Below, piece after piece: positions 46,204 through 56,395 of a stretch of DNA of 64,000 nt. The first letter of the stretch is position 1. Every line of letters begins with the position of its first letter. This DNA is from Schistocephalus solidus (lineage: Eukaryota; Platyhelminthes; Cestoda; Diphyllobothriidea; Diphyllobothriidae). The notes beneath the pieces are model-generated. The model ran no database searches. It saw only the letters and a program-made list of their open reading frames with translations, and had not been told where the DNA came from. Both the position numbers and the translations under genes were made by a program. Location: the NCBI GenBank assembly GCA_017591395.1, contig WEDG01007399.1, forward strand, positions 59,870 through 123,869. Direction: 5' to 3'.

Positions 46204-46620
46204 AAAATGGCCGAGTGGGTAGAGGCGCCGAGAGACGGTCCCAAGCAGCTTGGTCGTGGACCAATTTTTTTTGTGACAATAAACTTATGGAACTTGAGTT
46301 TTGCATGTTATAATTGCCACAAATTTAACAGAGAGTCAGCTGAGTTTTCAACAATAAGAATTTGAAAATATAAGGACTCAGCCTTTGGTTTGAGTCCCTT
46401 CCGCGATTGAGAGCTGATGCAGAGATCACACAGCCGGCGTGAGTTTCAGAAAGCAGCAAAGATCGAGGGTCCAAGTTGCAATTTACAAACTCAGAGGAAT
46501 ATAAAGACAATTCTTTAATAGATTTTCCAACACCGTGTCTTCTACACTGAGGTAGAGACTAAAAACTCGTAGGCTCGAGGTACTTGAAATTCGAAACCAA
46601 TTTCAAACAACGCGCCAGTT
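46204..46620. other. leader-like segment of C2 containing a tRNA-like A box
   Basis: TGGCCGAGTGGGTAGAGGCG at 46208-46227 on the plus strand matches the A box/D arm of class II (Ser/Leu) tRNAs, and GGTTTGAGTCCC at 46387-46398 resembles a B box. They are about 180 bases apart, too far for a tRNA. The segment lies between the ORF1 start of C2 and the resumption of C1, so it is either the C2 leader, with the tRNA-like part antisense to the element, or a SINE fragment that came along. Confidence 0.45.
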
Positions 46621-46998
46621 TGCAACTTTTAAATCGTCAGCGTACATAAAGGGCCTACCATACTGAAAACAATCAGGAACATCGTTGACAAAGAGGCAAA
46701 ATAGAAGCGGGCCGAGCACGCTGCCCTGAATAACTCCGCTCCTCACATGCGTGGGGTTGGAGATAACATCAGAAATTTTAACCCGTTGTGCGCGAGCATT
46801 CAAATAGGAAAATATTATGTTCAGAAGCTTGTTACCTATGCCGAAGGAGGCAAGTTTCAGCAGAAGAAGGTCATGGTCAACACGATCAAAAGCCTTAGTG
46901 AAATCGAAGTAAACTGTGTAAAGTGCAAAACCGCTGTCTCTAGATTGTAGCACATTATCAAAGAAAGAGAGCTGGCAAGTGTCACAAGACCTTTTTCG

Positions 46999-47280
46999 AG
47001 TTGTCCACATGCCCAGATCTTTGTGTGTTTCCACCTCTTCTAATGCAGTGCCATTAATTAATTACTGGTGTTTCCGCGGTACTTGTCGACTGGCGCTTAT
47101 GTGTAGGATCACACACTTGGATACATTAAACTTCAGAAGCAACCTGGCCGACCAGGCATTTAGTTTGTCAATATTCGATGGTAACCATTTTGCGTCGTCA
47201 ACGCAACTGACTTCAGTCTATATGCGAACACAACAACTTCACAATCTAAAGACTTGATACATTCGTTCATGCAGCTGAAT
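46999..47280 (-). pseudogene. D1 block: polymerase around the catalytic box
   Basis: It matches D2 48090-48370 (N-E-C-I-K-S-L-D-C-E-V-V-V-F-A against N-D-C-L-N-D-L-D-C-E-A-V-M-F-A-D-D). The catalytic D-D is lost (F-A-Y-R). It ends at TTGTCCACATG, directly against the 5' end of C1. Confidence 0.75.
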
Positions 47281-48893
47281 GTATATTTGTATATTTTGAA
47301 GGGTTACAGGCATTGCCCTTGATGACCCTATTAATGTTAGGTTATCATTGCATGTGTACAGTCAATATAAAATGTTGTACATTTTAAAATGTTTGAGTCA
47401 AAGCATAACATAACTTCAAATGCGTTTTCACAGCCATAAGCGAAACATTGTGGAAGAAAAGTAGAGCCCGAAAGATTTTAAAAGGCTGGTTTTAAGAAAT
47501 CAGGCTGTGACAGTCGTCTTTTGTCAAATACAATGCAATCAAGCCTTCTTTTAAAATCAATAATACTTTCAGAGGTAACCATCTCACTTGGTAACGAGTT
47601 CCAAGGTCGAACCACTCGTTGGCTGAAAGAAAACTTTCTGAGGTTTAATCGCGTGCGTTCGCTATTAACCTTGTAAGGATGACCACGCAGATGAGTTGTG
47701 CAGGCAAAGTCGAAGAAATCCTCCGATCTCAGGGTGGACTCATGGCCCCGGATAATCCGGAATGTCCAGAGCAGGCTACACCGTAAGTGCCTGTAGGAAA
47801 GAGGAAATAAGTCAAGCTTTTTTTCAATCTTTCTTGGTACGGTAAAAGTCTTAAGACCGTCAACCATCTTCGTTGCTCTCCGTTGCACCTGTTCGAGGAG
47901 GTCAACATCTTTCTTCATCCACGGTATCCAAGCTGGTACTCCGTAATCTAAATGTGGTCTCACAAAGGCGCCATAGACTTTTCCGAATAGATCAGGGGGA
48001 ATATTTTTAAACGCACGTCTGATCCAATGTAGTGTACATGTTGCCTTCTGGACTGCTTTCTTACAGTGTTCTGAGGGCATCAAATTCACAGTTGTCCACA
48101 TGCCCAGATCTTTGTATGTTTCGACCTCTTTTAATGCAGTGCCATTAATAAAGTACTGGTGTCTCAGAGATACTTTTTCGACCGGCGCTTAGATGTAGGA
48201 TCACGCACTTGGATACATTAAACTTAAGAAGCCACTTAGCCGACCAGGCACTTAGTTTGTCGATATTCGATTGTAACCCTTTTTGCGTCATCAGCGCAGC
48301 TGACTTCAATCCATATTTAATGTCATCTGCAAACATGACAGCTTCACAATCTAGGTCGTTGAGACAGTCGTTCACGTAGATTAGGGAAGAGTAGGGGGCC
48401 CAAAAACAGAACCCTGTGGAACACCACTTTCTACTTTTACCCATTCTGAGCTAGAGTTTCCAACAACAACTCTCTGTACTCTGAAAGACAAGAAACTCTT
48501 GATCCAATTGAAAAGTTTTTCCTTGAATTCCTACGTTCCAAATCTTCTGCAAAAAGAAGCCCGTGTGGTACACTATCAAAGGCTTTTTTTGAAGTCAAAA
48601 AAATACAACATCTACTGCATGACCCTTATCTGTGGCCTTTGTCCATTTCTCGTGCGACTGAAGGGCACTCGTGAGACAGGAACGTCCTGGACGGAAGCCG
48701 TGTTGGGCATCGCATAGGATTTGGTTGTTTTTCCAGATAGCGCATTAAATGCCTCTTGATGATACGCTCCATTATTTTGCACGCTATGCAAGTTAAACTG
48801 ACAGGGCGGTAATTTTCACAGTCGAGTCGTGAACCTCCTTTATAGATGGGGGCGATGAATGCGCACTTCCATTCTTCCGGGAGTTTGCTTTCT
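47281..48893 (-). mobile_element. family D retrotransposon D2, 5'-truncated, inserted in D1
   Basis: From the 3' side: a tail-like TATATTTGTATATTTTG, then the hairpin AGGCATTGCC (47308-47317), the 3' untranslated region to 47477, the polymerase C-terminus (48101-47478, 207 codons open) and the central polymerase (48444-48145, with A-V-M-F-A-D-D-I-K). The copy ends at E-S-K-L-P-E-E-W near 48893, where D1 polymerase sequence resumes (V-L-D-P-L-L-L). Confidence 0.82.
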
Positions 48894-49165
48894 AAGAATA
48901 AGAGTAGCGGGTCCAAAACAGAAGCCTGGGGAACGCCTGTTTCTACTTTTGCCACTTCTGAGATAGAGTTTCCAAAAACCACTCTCTGTACTCTGAAAAA
49001 CAAGAAACTATTGATCCAATCAAAATTTTTTCCTCAAATTCCTACGTCAAAAATCTTCTGTAAAAGGAGCCTGTGTGATACACTTTCGAAGGCCTTCTTA
49101 AAGTCAAAAAATATGAGATCTAATGGAGAACCCTTATCTGTGGCCTTTGTCCATTTCTCGTGCGA
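48894..49165 (-). pseudogene. D1 block: central polymerase
   Basis: It encodes F-D-F-K-K-A-F-E-S-V, I-N-S-F-L-F-F-R-V-Q-R-V-V and V-E-T-G-V-P-Q-A-S-V-L-D-P with stops. The high edge at CGTGCGA abuts B4, and D sequence continues at 51036 with CTGAAGAGC. The low edge abuts D2. Confidence 0.75.
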
Positions 49166-51035
49166 ACTTACTCAATACGATGCAAAGTTGGAACAAAGCA
49201 CTCGATGCAAAAGACACTGTGCATGTGGCCTACATGGTTTTCCAGAAGGCCTTCGATAATGTTCCTATACAAGTTGAGAATGTTGGGTATTGGAGGCAAA
49301 ACGTCTTATGTGGATCTAGAATTTCTCGTTGGTCGTTCCCAAGTTGTCTGTGTAGGCGGAGCGCGATCAAAGTGCACAGTCATCGAGATTGAATTCCCAC
49401 AAGGTTCAGTGCTTGGGCCGATCTAATTTCTCTTGTTCATTGATTATTGTGTACAGGAATTGGACTGTGACTTTGCTATATTTGCGGACGAAATAAAAAT
49501 TTGGAGAGCTTTCCACAATGCTGCCGATGGGAGACGATTTCCAAGACAACCTTCGTCAATTGGGCGAGTGGTCTTGCAGATGGCTCTCGTCCTTCAACTT
49601 AAAAAAATGCTCCCTGCTACGTCTTGGAAATCGAAATCAGGTAACAGATATGTGACCCTACTATGTGAACGGTATGACACTCCAAGAAGCAGAAACACAG
49701 AAGGATCTCGGTCTTTGGATGTCAAACAACCTGAAGCCTTCTATGCAGTATTGCAAGGCGGATAATCCGCCAATTCAAAACTGTATGCTATTGAGCGGAA
49801 ATTTAAAGTTTTTAATGAATACTGCTTTTCAAAAGTCTTTGATACGTTTTTAAGGCCACATCTTGAAATTGTGATCCAAACCTGGCAACCGTGGACCCAG
49901 CAGGTCTATGACCTGCTCGATAGGGTGCAGTGGCGAGCAACACAATTAGTAAGAGATCAAGGTGAACTGCCATATGAGATCAACCTCAATAACCTAAAAT
50001 TCTATCCTCCGAGTTAAAGGCAGTTTCGCGGAAACTCGATACCGACCTTCCGTATCGTGTGTGGTATGGATTGCGCCCCTTTACTACTACTAAACTCCGA
50101 GGTCATCTATTCAAACTACGTTTGCCTCAAGGAATGTTCTATGTGAGGAAGTATTTTTTTCAATTCAATTCAATTCAATTTATTGAGGGAAATAGGCATG
50201 GGCCTTTGAGTACCCTATTTGTAACGTAAACTTAAGTGCGGTATACAGAGAAACCGTGTGGGTTGCCAAGGTACAAAAAGGCGGTCATAAAATTTGACAA
50301 GTGGTGCACGACTCTCGAGGGTTAAGATAAATGCCTCATCGCTCAGGCTCGTTGCGGAACATAAAATTGTCAAGGTTCCTTTTAAAGCTTTCCAGCGATG
50401 GTGACATCACAACGTCTTCAGGGAGGGCATTCCATGGTTTAACCACTCTGACAGAGAAGGAGAACTTGCGCACATCCAGTCTCGCCTGCTGGACACGCAG
50501 TTTCAATGGGTGACCTCGGAGATGGGTCGTGGTGGCAAATTCAAAGAAGTCCGAGAATTCCAGGCAACAATCCAATCCCTTCATTTTGCGGAATGTCTGC
50601 AGGAGATCACCACGCATTTGCCTATAACTCAAAGGGAACAGATTAAGATTCATTAGGCGGGTGGGATATGGCAAGGAGCTTTGACTTCTAACCATTTAGT
50701 GGCTTTCCTCTGTACTCCTTCGAGGCAGTTCTGATCTTGAACTGTCCAGGGTTTCCATGTCATGGAACCATGGAATACCCTGCTTGAGGTGATTGTAATG
50801 TCCCAGTCTGTGGATACATTCAAACCTCGGCTTGACATACATATTTTGCAGCACCACGAAGACTAAGTGACTACTTGACCTTAACAATACCAGTGTACTA
50901 CGTAAATCTGTCTGCATTCACTTGACTGGAACTTATTTACATTGCCTCTAATTCTTGCGATTTTTATGTAACAAATTGGGAGTTCAAATGTGTAGGCCTA
51001 TTTTCATCAAATACACTGAACTGAACCGAACTGGT
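49166..51035 (+). mobile_element. family B retrotransposon, plus-strand relic B4, split by A4
   Basis: It starts in the polymerase (T-M-Q-S-W-N-K-A-L-D-A-K, F-Q-K-A-F-D, then F-A-I-F-A-D-E with the second catalytic D changed). It runs through Q-K-D-L-G-L-W-M-S-N-N to K-Y-F-F at 50160, continues after A4 with E-P-W-N-T-L-L-E-V-I-V-M-S, and ends at 51035 with AATACACTGAACTGAACCGAACTG, a (TGAAC)n-type tail. Many stops make it clearly older than B1 and B3. D1 flanks both sides. Confidence 0.83.
50161..50757 (-). mobile_element. family A retrotransposon, short 5'-truncated copy A4
   Basis: A (TTCAA)n tail at 50161-50181 is followed by the family A 3' end and an open 119-codon polymerase C-terminus (50336-50695). 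It stops at GGGTTTCCA. It lies within B4, opposite in strand, and about eight bases of the B consensus appear replaced at the site. Confidence 0.92.
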
Positions 51036-51432
51036 CTGAAGAGCATTTGGGAGAAAGGAACGTCCTGGATGGAAGCCGTGTTAGACATCGCATAATATTT
51101 TGTTGTTTAACAGATAGTGGATCAAATGTCTCTTGATAATACGCTCCATTATTTTACACACTTTGCAAGTTAACCTGACAGGGTGGTAATTTTCACAGTC
51201 CAGTCTTGAACCTCCTTTATAGATCGGAGCGATGAATGCACACATCCATTCTTCCGGGAGTTTGCTTTCTTCAAAGGAATTTTGGAATATGATGGACAGT
51301 GGTACACACAGTTCGTTAGCAAGTTCTCTTATTGATAATGCAGGGATTCTATCCACCCAAGGTGACCTTGCAGGATTTAAACGGAGTAATTGGGTTCTAA
51401 TTATGGTCGGTGAAAAGTCTAGGTCTATTTTT
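51036..51432 (-). pseudogene. D1 block: N-terminal polymerase
   Basis: The open frame 51356-51081 reads D-R-I-P-A-L-S-I-R-E-L-A-N-E-L, I-F-Q-N-S-F-E-E-S-K-L-P-E-E-W, and Y-K-G-G-S-R-L-D-C-E-N-Y-H-P-V, the fingers region of the polymerase. It is very similar to D2 48895-48720 and sits between B4 and B5. Confidence 0.8.
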
Positions 51433-51564
51433 AGTTCAGTTCAGTGTATTTGAGGAAAATAGGCTTACGCCTTTGAAATCCCTATTTGTTACATAAAAGT
51501 AGCAAGAATAAGAAGCAAATTCAAGAAGTAACAGTCAAGTGAATGCAGGCAGGTTTACGTGGTA
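51433..51564 (-). mobile_element. family B retrotransposon, 130-bp 3' stub B5
   Basis: A (GTTCA) tail, the 3' hairpin AGGC-TTAC-GCCT and about 80 bp of B 3' untranslated region, ending at TTTACGTGG. It is a severely 5'-truncated insertion in D1, which resumes on both sides. Confidence 0.85.
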
Positions 51565-52060
51565 ATTGGGAAGAAAGGATGCTTTAACCTGGTCATCAGT
51601 CTGCAGGTTTCCATCTGCAGACCTAAGGACAGGAATCATTTCCTGAGTTCTCTTTGTATTCCGTATGTAGCCATATAACATTTTGGAGTGTTCAAACGAT
51701 TTTTGCAGTATGTTTAGTTCGCAAAATCTTCGCAGCTTAGTAGGCTCACTTTAAAAAAACGTTGCGTTACCGCTTATATAACCGTAAGTCAGCATCGTAG
51801 CCAGTTTGTTTGTAACTCATCCAGAAGCGATTTCTTTTTGAAAAAGGGCTGCAAGTTTGAGTTAACCTACTTTGGTCAGTTTGTGGTTGTCTTTCTTCTG
51901 AAAGTACAGTTTATGTAAACAATCCTTTTCAATAACGAGCTGAAAGTCGTCCAATCGTTATTGGTTCCACCATGTAGTTCTGTTTCCTAGGATATCTCTG
52001 ACATTTGTCTTCTCATAAGACAAATTTGAACACAGTATTAAAGAATGTAACAAAGGGCAT
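51565..52060 (-). pseudogene. D1 block: endonuclease-polymerase linker
   Basis: With stops it reads W-T-T-F-S-S-L-L-K-R, K-K-S-L-L-D-E-L-Q-T-N-W-L-R, L-N-T-P-K-C-Y-M-A-T-Y and S-L-G-L-Q-M-E-T-C. This corresponds to the linker between the S-D-H motif and the polymerase in other families (for example S-Y-L-R-R-C-T-R-N and K-T-A-V-G-V-E in A2). It bridges the D1 endonuclease at 55736 and the polymerase at 51432. Confidence 0.6.
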
Positions 52061-52092
52061 GATTCAACCTTCTATCACTAAAAGAAAGCAGG

Positions 52093-52437
52093 ATGCAGAA
52101 ACGAGTTTTTTTCCCTGACAGATCATTTTGTCTGGTAGTTCAGGGAGTCTCAGAGGCTACTGGGGAAACGCCAAAAGAAAGGGTAAAACAGGATCTGCTG
52201 ATATTTCAAAATTTATTGAATGGTACGCAAGAAACTGGTGTGACAGTCGACATCAAAAAGATCTTTCGATTGGGGCCTCTCGTTACAAATGAAACGCATG
52301 AGGTTCGACCAAGACCATTAAAAGTCGTCTTGGGGAGCAAACAGCAGCCAGATCTATTGCTCTCTCGAAAGTCCCGACTACGAAAGAATCATCGTGGAGT
52401 TTTTTTCAGCCGGATTACTCTCCCACCGATTGGATGA
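52093..52437 (+). pseudogene. F1 ORF1 C-terminal part: RRM-like domain with T7-C run
   Basis: Open 115-codon frame: F-C-L-V-V-Q-G-V-S-E-A, then I-F-R-L-G-P and R-P-R-P-L-K-V-V, ending F-F-S-R-I-T-L-P-P-I-G. The N-terminal CxxC/coiled-coil half is missing through 5' truncation. GGA GTT TTT TTC AGC at 52397-52409 contains seven T (52400-52406). A -1 shift there opens Q-P-D-Y-S-P-T-D, K-M-R-T-L-V-A-E-L-K and G-E-Q-N-L to a stop at 52518, the conserved extension of this domain. Confidence 0.78.
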
Positions 52438-52542
52438 AAATGAGGACACTGGTAGCAGAATTGAAAAAGACGTCAATACGAGGGGAACAAAACTTGAAAA
52501 ATTGTAGACAACAAAAATAGTCAAAACCGTGCGCTCGTTTTT

Positions 52543-55541
52543 ATGGGAACATCCGGTGAAATTGACGGCAACCACGCCGGTCAAAAGCCCTACCAAATGC
52601 CTATAGATTTGAACCCAGACAGGAGACTGGATATATCTTGTGAAATATCCAGCAAAAATCGCCATGTGGAAGAAAGAACCAAAAATCTTCAGAAATCGAG
52701 TGAAGAAAAGAAGATTAAAATGATGTACACAAATGTGCAGCGTCTATAGAACAAAATGAATGAAATTAAACTGGTCGTGGACCATTTACAACCTGACTTC
52801 ATAGCTCTAACTGAAACATGGTTAAATGAACAAATCGCAGATACAGAAGTCAGAATAGACGGTTTTCAGCTTATCCGCATGGATAGAAACGGACGTAGGG
52901 GTGGTGGAATCGCAATGTTTATACGAGAAAGCATTGACTTCATTCCGGATGGGCCCTCGCCAAATAGGATCTCGTCTTGCGAAATACTTTGTTGTAAACT
53001 GAAAGTCCCAAACCAACCAGACCTCCATATTGCCGTGGTATATCGACCCCCAGGACAGCGAACGGACACGGACGAAGCACTCATCACAGAGGTAAAGCAA
53101 ATCTGCCGTAGCAAACACTTATTAATACTTGGAGATTTCAACGCTCCCGATATCGATTGGGTGTCAATGTACTGCTCGCGATCGAAAAATTCATTCGAAC
53201 AGAAATAACAACAGTTGGTTAATGACGAGTTTCTTACCCAACATGTCACAATGAAGACGCGGTTCCGAAATGGGCAGCAGTCAATCTGTTTGGATCTAAT
53301 CATTAGTAGAGACGACAATTGCATCCTTGCATTAAGTTCTTACGTGCCGCTTGGATAAAGTGATCATTGTGTTCTTGCTTGGGAGTACAGTCAATTTTCT
53401 GTACCCAAATGTCGTGCAGTTAGGGAGAGAAATGTATGGAAAGGGGATTATCCCAAAATGAAATAATTACTGAATGGGATAGACTGGAGCCCTGCACATG
53501 TACCTGACCCAAATGCTGCCTGGTTCTTCATTAGTAACTTGATTCAGCAGTTGGTAGAGAAATTCTGCCCGCTTAAAAGGCTATCATGCGTCTCCCGACT
53601 CGAGTGGGTGACATCGGAAATAAAAAGGAATCTCAGGAAGAAAAGAAGACTGTGGAGAACATATGCCAGATATGAACAACCCGAACATTTTTCCGCTTTT
53701 AAGAAACAGCGAAATCAGTGTCGGAATCTTCTGAGAAAAGAAAGATCAGCCTTTGAGTCAGAAATAGTCAAAGACATACCAAGAAATTCGAAAAGGTTTT
53801 ATGCTTACGTTAATAAGGCAAAACGAAATCGCGACTGCATTCCTTGTCTTAAAAACAATCAGGGAAACAGGTTAACTGATAACTCTGATAAGAACAGTCT
53901 CTTATCCAATTTCTTTATGTCCGTGTATACCGAGGAACCAACTTTTGATGAGGACGAATACTACAGTACTGCAACATCTACAAACAAAATAAGTACGGTG
54001 TCGTTCCCAATGGACACAGTAAGAAAAACTCTGAAACAGCTACAGCCCACTAAATCACTGGCCCAGATGGTATATCCGCAAAAGTTCTCAATGAACTCAA
54101 AGACCAGCTGGCCTCTCCACTCTCCAAGATATTTGAAAGTTCGATGGAGGCGGGGGCTCTGCCTACCGAGTGGAAGATAGCCAACATAACCCCCATCTAT
54201 AAAGGAGGAGAGAGGACATCACCAAACAGTTTCCGACCAGTCAGCCTCACAATTATATGTTGCAAAATGATGGAGAAGATAATCAAAAAGGAACTGATGA
54301 GGCATCTTGAAGAGAATAACTTGCTAAGTTCATATCAACATGGATTTCGAAGTGGTCGATCCTGCCTCACAAACCTGCTCACATCCATGGAAAGTTGGAC
54401 AAAATCATTAGAAATGGGTTTGTCAGTCGATGCGGTCTACATTGACTTTAGCAAAGCCTTTGACAGGGTTCCACACAAACGTCTGATCCTTAAGCTCCGT
54501 CAAATGGGTGTGACTGGCAACCTACTCAAATTGTTGGCCGACTTTCTCACAGACAGGCGCCAGCGTGTTTGTATCGGAGACGCCAAGTCTCACTGGGAAA
54601 CCGTTCACCATGGAGTTCCGCAGGGCAGCGTTCTGGGTCCCATTTTGTTTCTGATATACGTAAACGACTGCCTAGATTGTCTGACATGCAAGAAGGTAAT
54701 GTTCGCTGACGATTTGAAGTTATGGAACTCGATTGAAAAACCAGGAGGATGCGCGGAAATTACAACAAAACTTAGATCGCTTGCAAACATGATGTGGTGA
54801 GTGGCTGCTGAACCTTAATCTTAACAAATGCCAAATAATCTGACTGCAGTCTAGTTCCAGAAAGATGATTAGGTTTGAATACCAGTACTTCATCAGTGGT
54901 CACCAACTCCAGGAGGTAAATATTCTAACGAACTGGGTATATGGATAACACCAACTCTCAAACCATCGTCGCACTGTGCGAATATCGCAAAGAAAGCTAT
55001 GTGTATTTTAGGCGCAATCAGGAGGTCCTTCGTTAATTTTGACGGAGATCTTTTTGGGCGCGTGTTTGGATCATTTATCCGGCCGGTGTTGGAATATTGC
55101 GTTCAGGCGTGGCGCCCTTGGACGAAACATGACTACGCTCTGCTGGAGAAAGTGCAAAGGAGGGCAACGAAACTAGTCAGAGGAGTGGAATGCCTACCCT
55201 ATGAGGGCCACCTAGCAAGACTTAAAATTTTTCCTCTCTCTTATAGGCAATACAGAGGGGATATGATCTTAGTCTTTAAACTGTTCAGAGGAGTTGATTG
55301 TGCTCTTCAGATGGCCCACTTTTTTGAATTGGCAAATATGACAAGTCTCCGAGGTCACCAATATAAACTGAAAAGAAATCACGCCAAACTTGAAGGGCGG
55401 GCCAACTTATTTTCCCAACGGGTGATTGACGAATGGAACAAACTGCCAGCCTCAGTTGTTCAGGCTGAAAGCGTTGAAATGTTTAAAAGAAGACTTGATG
55501 CATTTTTACTTGATGAACATATATTTAGTCGACAGCAATGA
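52543..55541 (+). pseudogene. F1 ORF2: endonuclease-reverse transcriptase, with stops
   Basis: The frame from 52543 leads through M-M-Y-T-N-V-Q-R-L, a TAG at 52747, then T-E-T-W-L-N and Y-R-P-P and G-D-F-N-A-P-D-I-D-W. A TAA at 53206 and another stop before S-D-H-C-V-L follow. The polymerase in 53539-54180 and 54144-54800 has Y-K-G-G-E-R, R-S-G-R-S-C, Y-I-D-F-S-K-A-F-D-R-V, V-P-Q-G-S-V-L-G-P-I-L-F and M-F-A-D-D-L-K. The last 180-codon frame (54999-55541) has Y-C-V-Q-A-W-R-P-W and ends D-E-H-I-F-S-R. All catalytic motifs survive, but three or more stops or shifts kill the copy. Confidence 0.85.
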
Positions 55542-55735
55542 TCAATATACTAAAACGACTATCGCCATGTAACATTTGCTTGTTTTTCTAGCGTTTATCT
55601 GTATATAGGGTTTTCAAAGGCTCTGCCAATCTCCCTTATATATACTGAATTATAAGTGAGTAGTACCCCTTCTAAATGTTTCTTTCCCAACTATAGGGCA
55701 AATGTGGTTGGGAAAACAAAGATTATTTGAATTAC

Positions 55736-56395
55736 AGCGTAAGGAGGTCGCTTGACCCTAATGGCAGTTGACCATTTAGGTCTAGCACATTATCCTCATG
55801 TCGGTTAAAATTCAGGTCAAGACAGTTTGACTGTTTTCCTTCTCTTGTCCATGTTCCAAAGGTGACGTTCTGACAGCGAAGTTTGTTTGTTGCCCATTTT
55901 AGTAGTTTGTGATTGAAGTTATCTGGCATTCCCTGTGCGGTCCATGTTTTCCAGTCAATACCAGGAGCGTTAAAATCCCCAACAATGAGGACATATTTCT
56001 TCTCACTGGCTTTGTGCAGTTCTGTTATGAGAATGAGATCCTGATCGGAAGTCTGATAAGGAGAACGGTACACAACCGATATCGTCTGTGGCCTGGAATA
56101 CTTTGCAGATATAATAATGTTTAAGAGTTCCACATCGCGTACTGGAATATGTATGTCAGCCATAGCGGTAAGCTTGCGAGTGACATAAATGATGAGTCCT
56201 CATCCTCGAATTGGTCTATCTCTAATGAAATGCTGATATCCACTAAATGATATTTTAGAATCAGTAATGTCTGCAGAAAGCCCCGTTTACAGTGAAAGCC
56301 ATACTGTCTGTTTTAATTTCATCCATTATGTTTCCAAGTTCATCTAGCTTGCTGAACAAGCTTTGTACATTTGCGGAAAGGACTTTCAATGATCG
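55736..56395 (-). pseudogene. D1 block: endonuclease domain
   Basis: The open frame 56163-55732 reads V-V-Y-R-S-P, then V-G-D-F-N-A-P-G-I-D-W-K, C-L-D-L-N-F-N, and L-P-L-G-S-S-D-L-L-T (the catalytic S-D-H has lost its His). Upstream (about 56390-56170), S-A-N-V-Q-S-L-F-S-K-L-D-E-L marks the start of ORF2. It is cut at 55736 by F1. Confidence 0.82.

Larger units (their letters stand above)
41851..46620 (-). mobile_element. family C retrotransposon C2, full-length or nearly so, inserted in C1
   Basis: The 3' tail (ATTTTATTTTATTTATT) and hairpin TTGCC...GGCAA are at 41851-41890, ORF2 is at 42182-45020, ORF1 at 45051-46176, and a leader-like segment fills 46177-46620. C1 sequence stops at 41850 and resumes at 46621, so the whole interval is inserted DNA. 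C2 is nearly identical to C1 where they overlap, with differences mostly in homopolymer length, so the two copies are close in age. Confidence 0.8.
35837..46998 (-). mobile_element. family C retrotransposon C1, 5'-truncated, split by A2 and C2
   Basis: Three blocks form one copy. 35837-36213 holds the (AAATAAAAT)-type tail, the TTGCC...GGCAA hairpin and the 3' untranslated region. 41043-41850 is the polymerase C-terminus. 46621-46998 is the polymerase centre (D-F-T-K-A-F-D-R-V-D-H, G-S-V-L-G-P-L-L-F, Y-A-D-D-L-K). The first break is in GAGAGCTTCAA/CAGAGTCAGC, filled by A2. The second is after AACCGGTTTA, filled by 41851-46620, with about 9 bases of the C consensus missing at the rejoin. D1 flanks both outer ends. 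Confidence 0.8.
52061..55735 (+). mobile_element. family F retrotransposon F1, inserted in D1
   Basis: Plus-strand copy holding the C-terminal part of ORF1, complete ORF2 and a 3' end with TATAGGG...AAAGGCTCTGCC and ATATATACTGAATTATAAG at 55605-55656. The extra bases to 55735 include a perfect 9-bp inverted repeat (55683-55691 with 55707-55715). The 5' end is truncated inside ORF1. D1 endonuclease sequence stops on the right at 55736, and its linker continues on the left below 52060. I did not find a clear target duplication. Confidence 0.8.

Noticed and set aside
46204..46265. functional tRNA-Ser or tRNA-Leu gene
   Set aside because: Only the D-arm/A-box half matches; no anticodon arm, T arm or acceptor pairing follows at the right distance.
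46621..46998. separate short C fragment
   Set aside because: It starts within about 10 consensus bases of where C1 stops at 41850, so it is the 5' part of C1.
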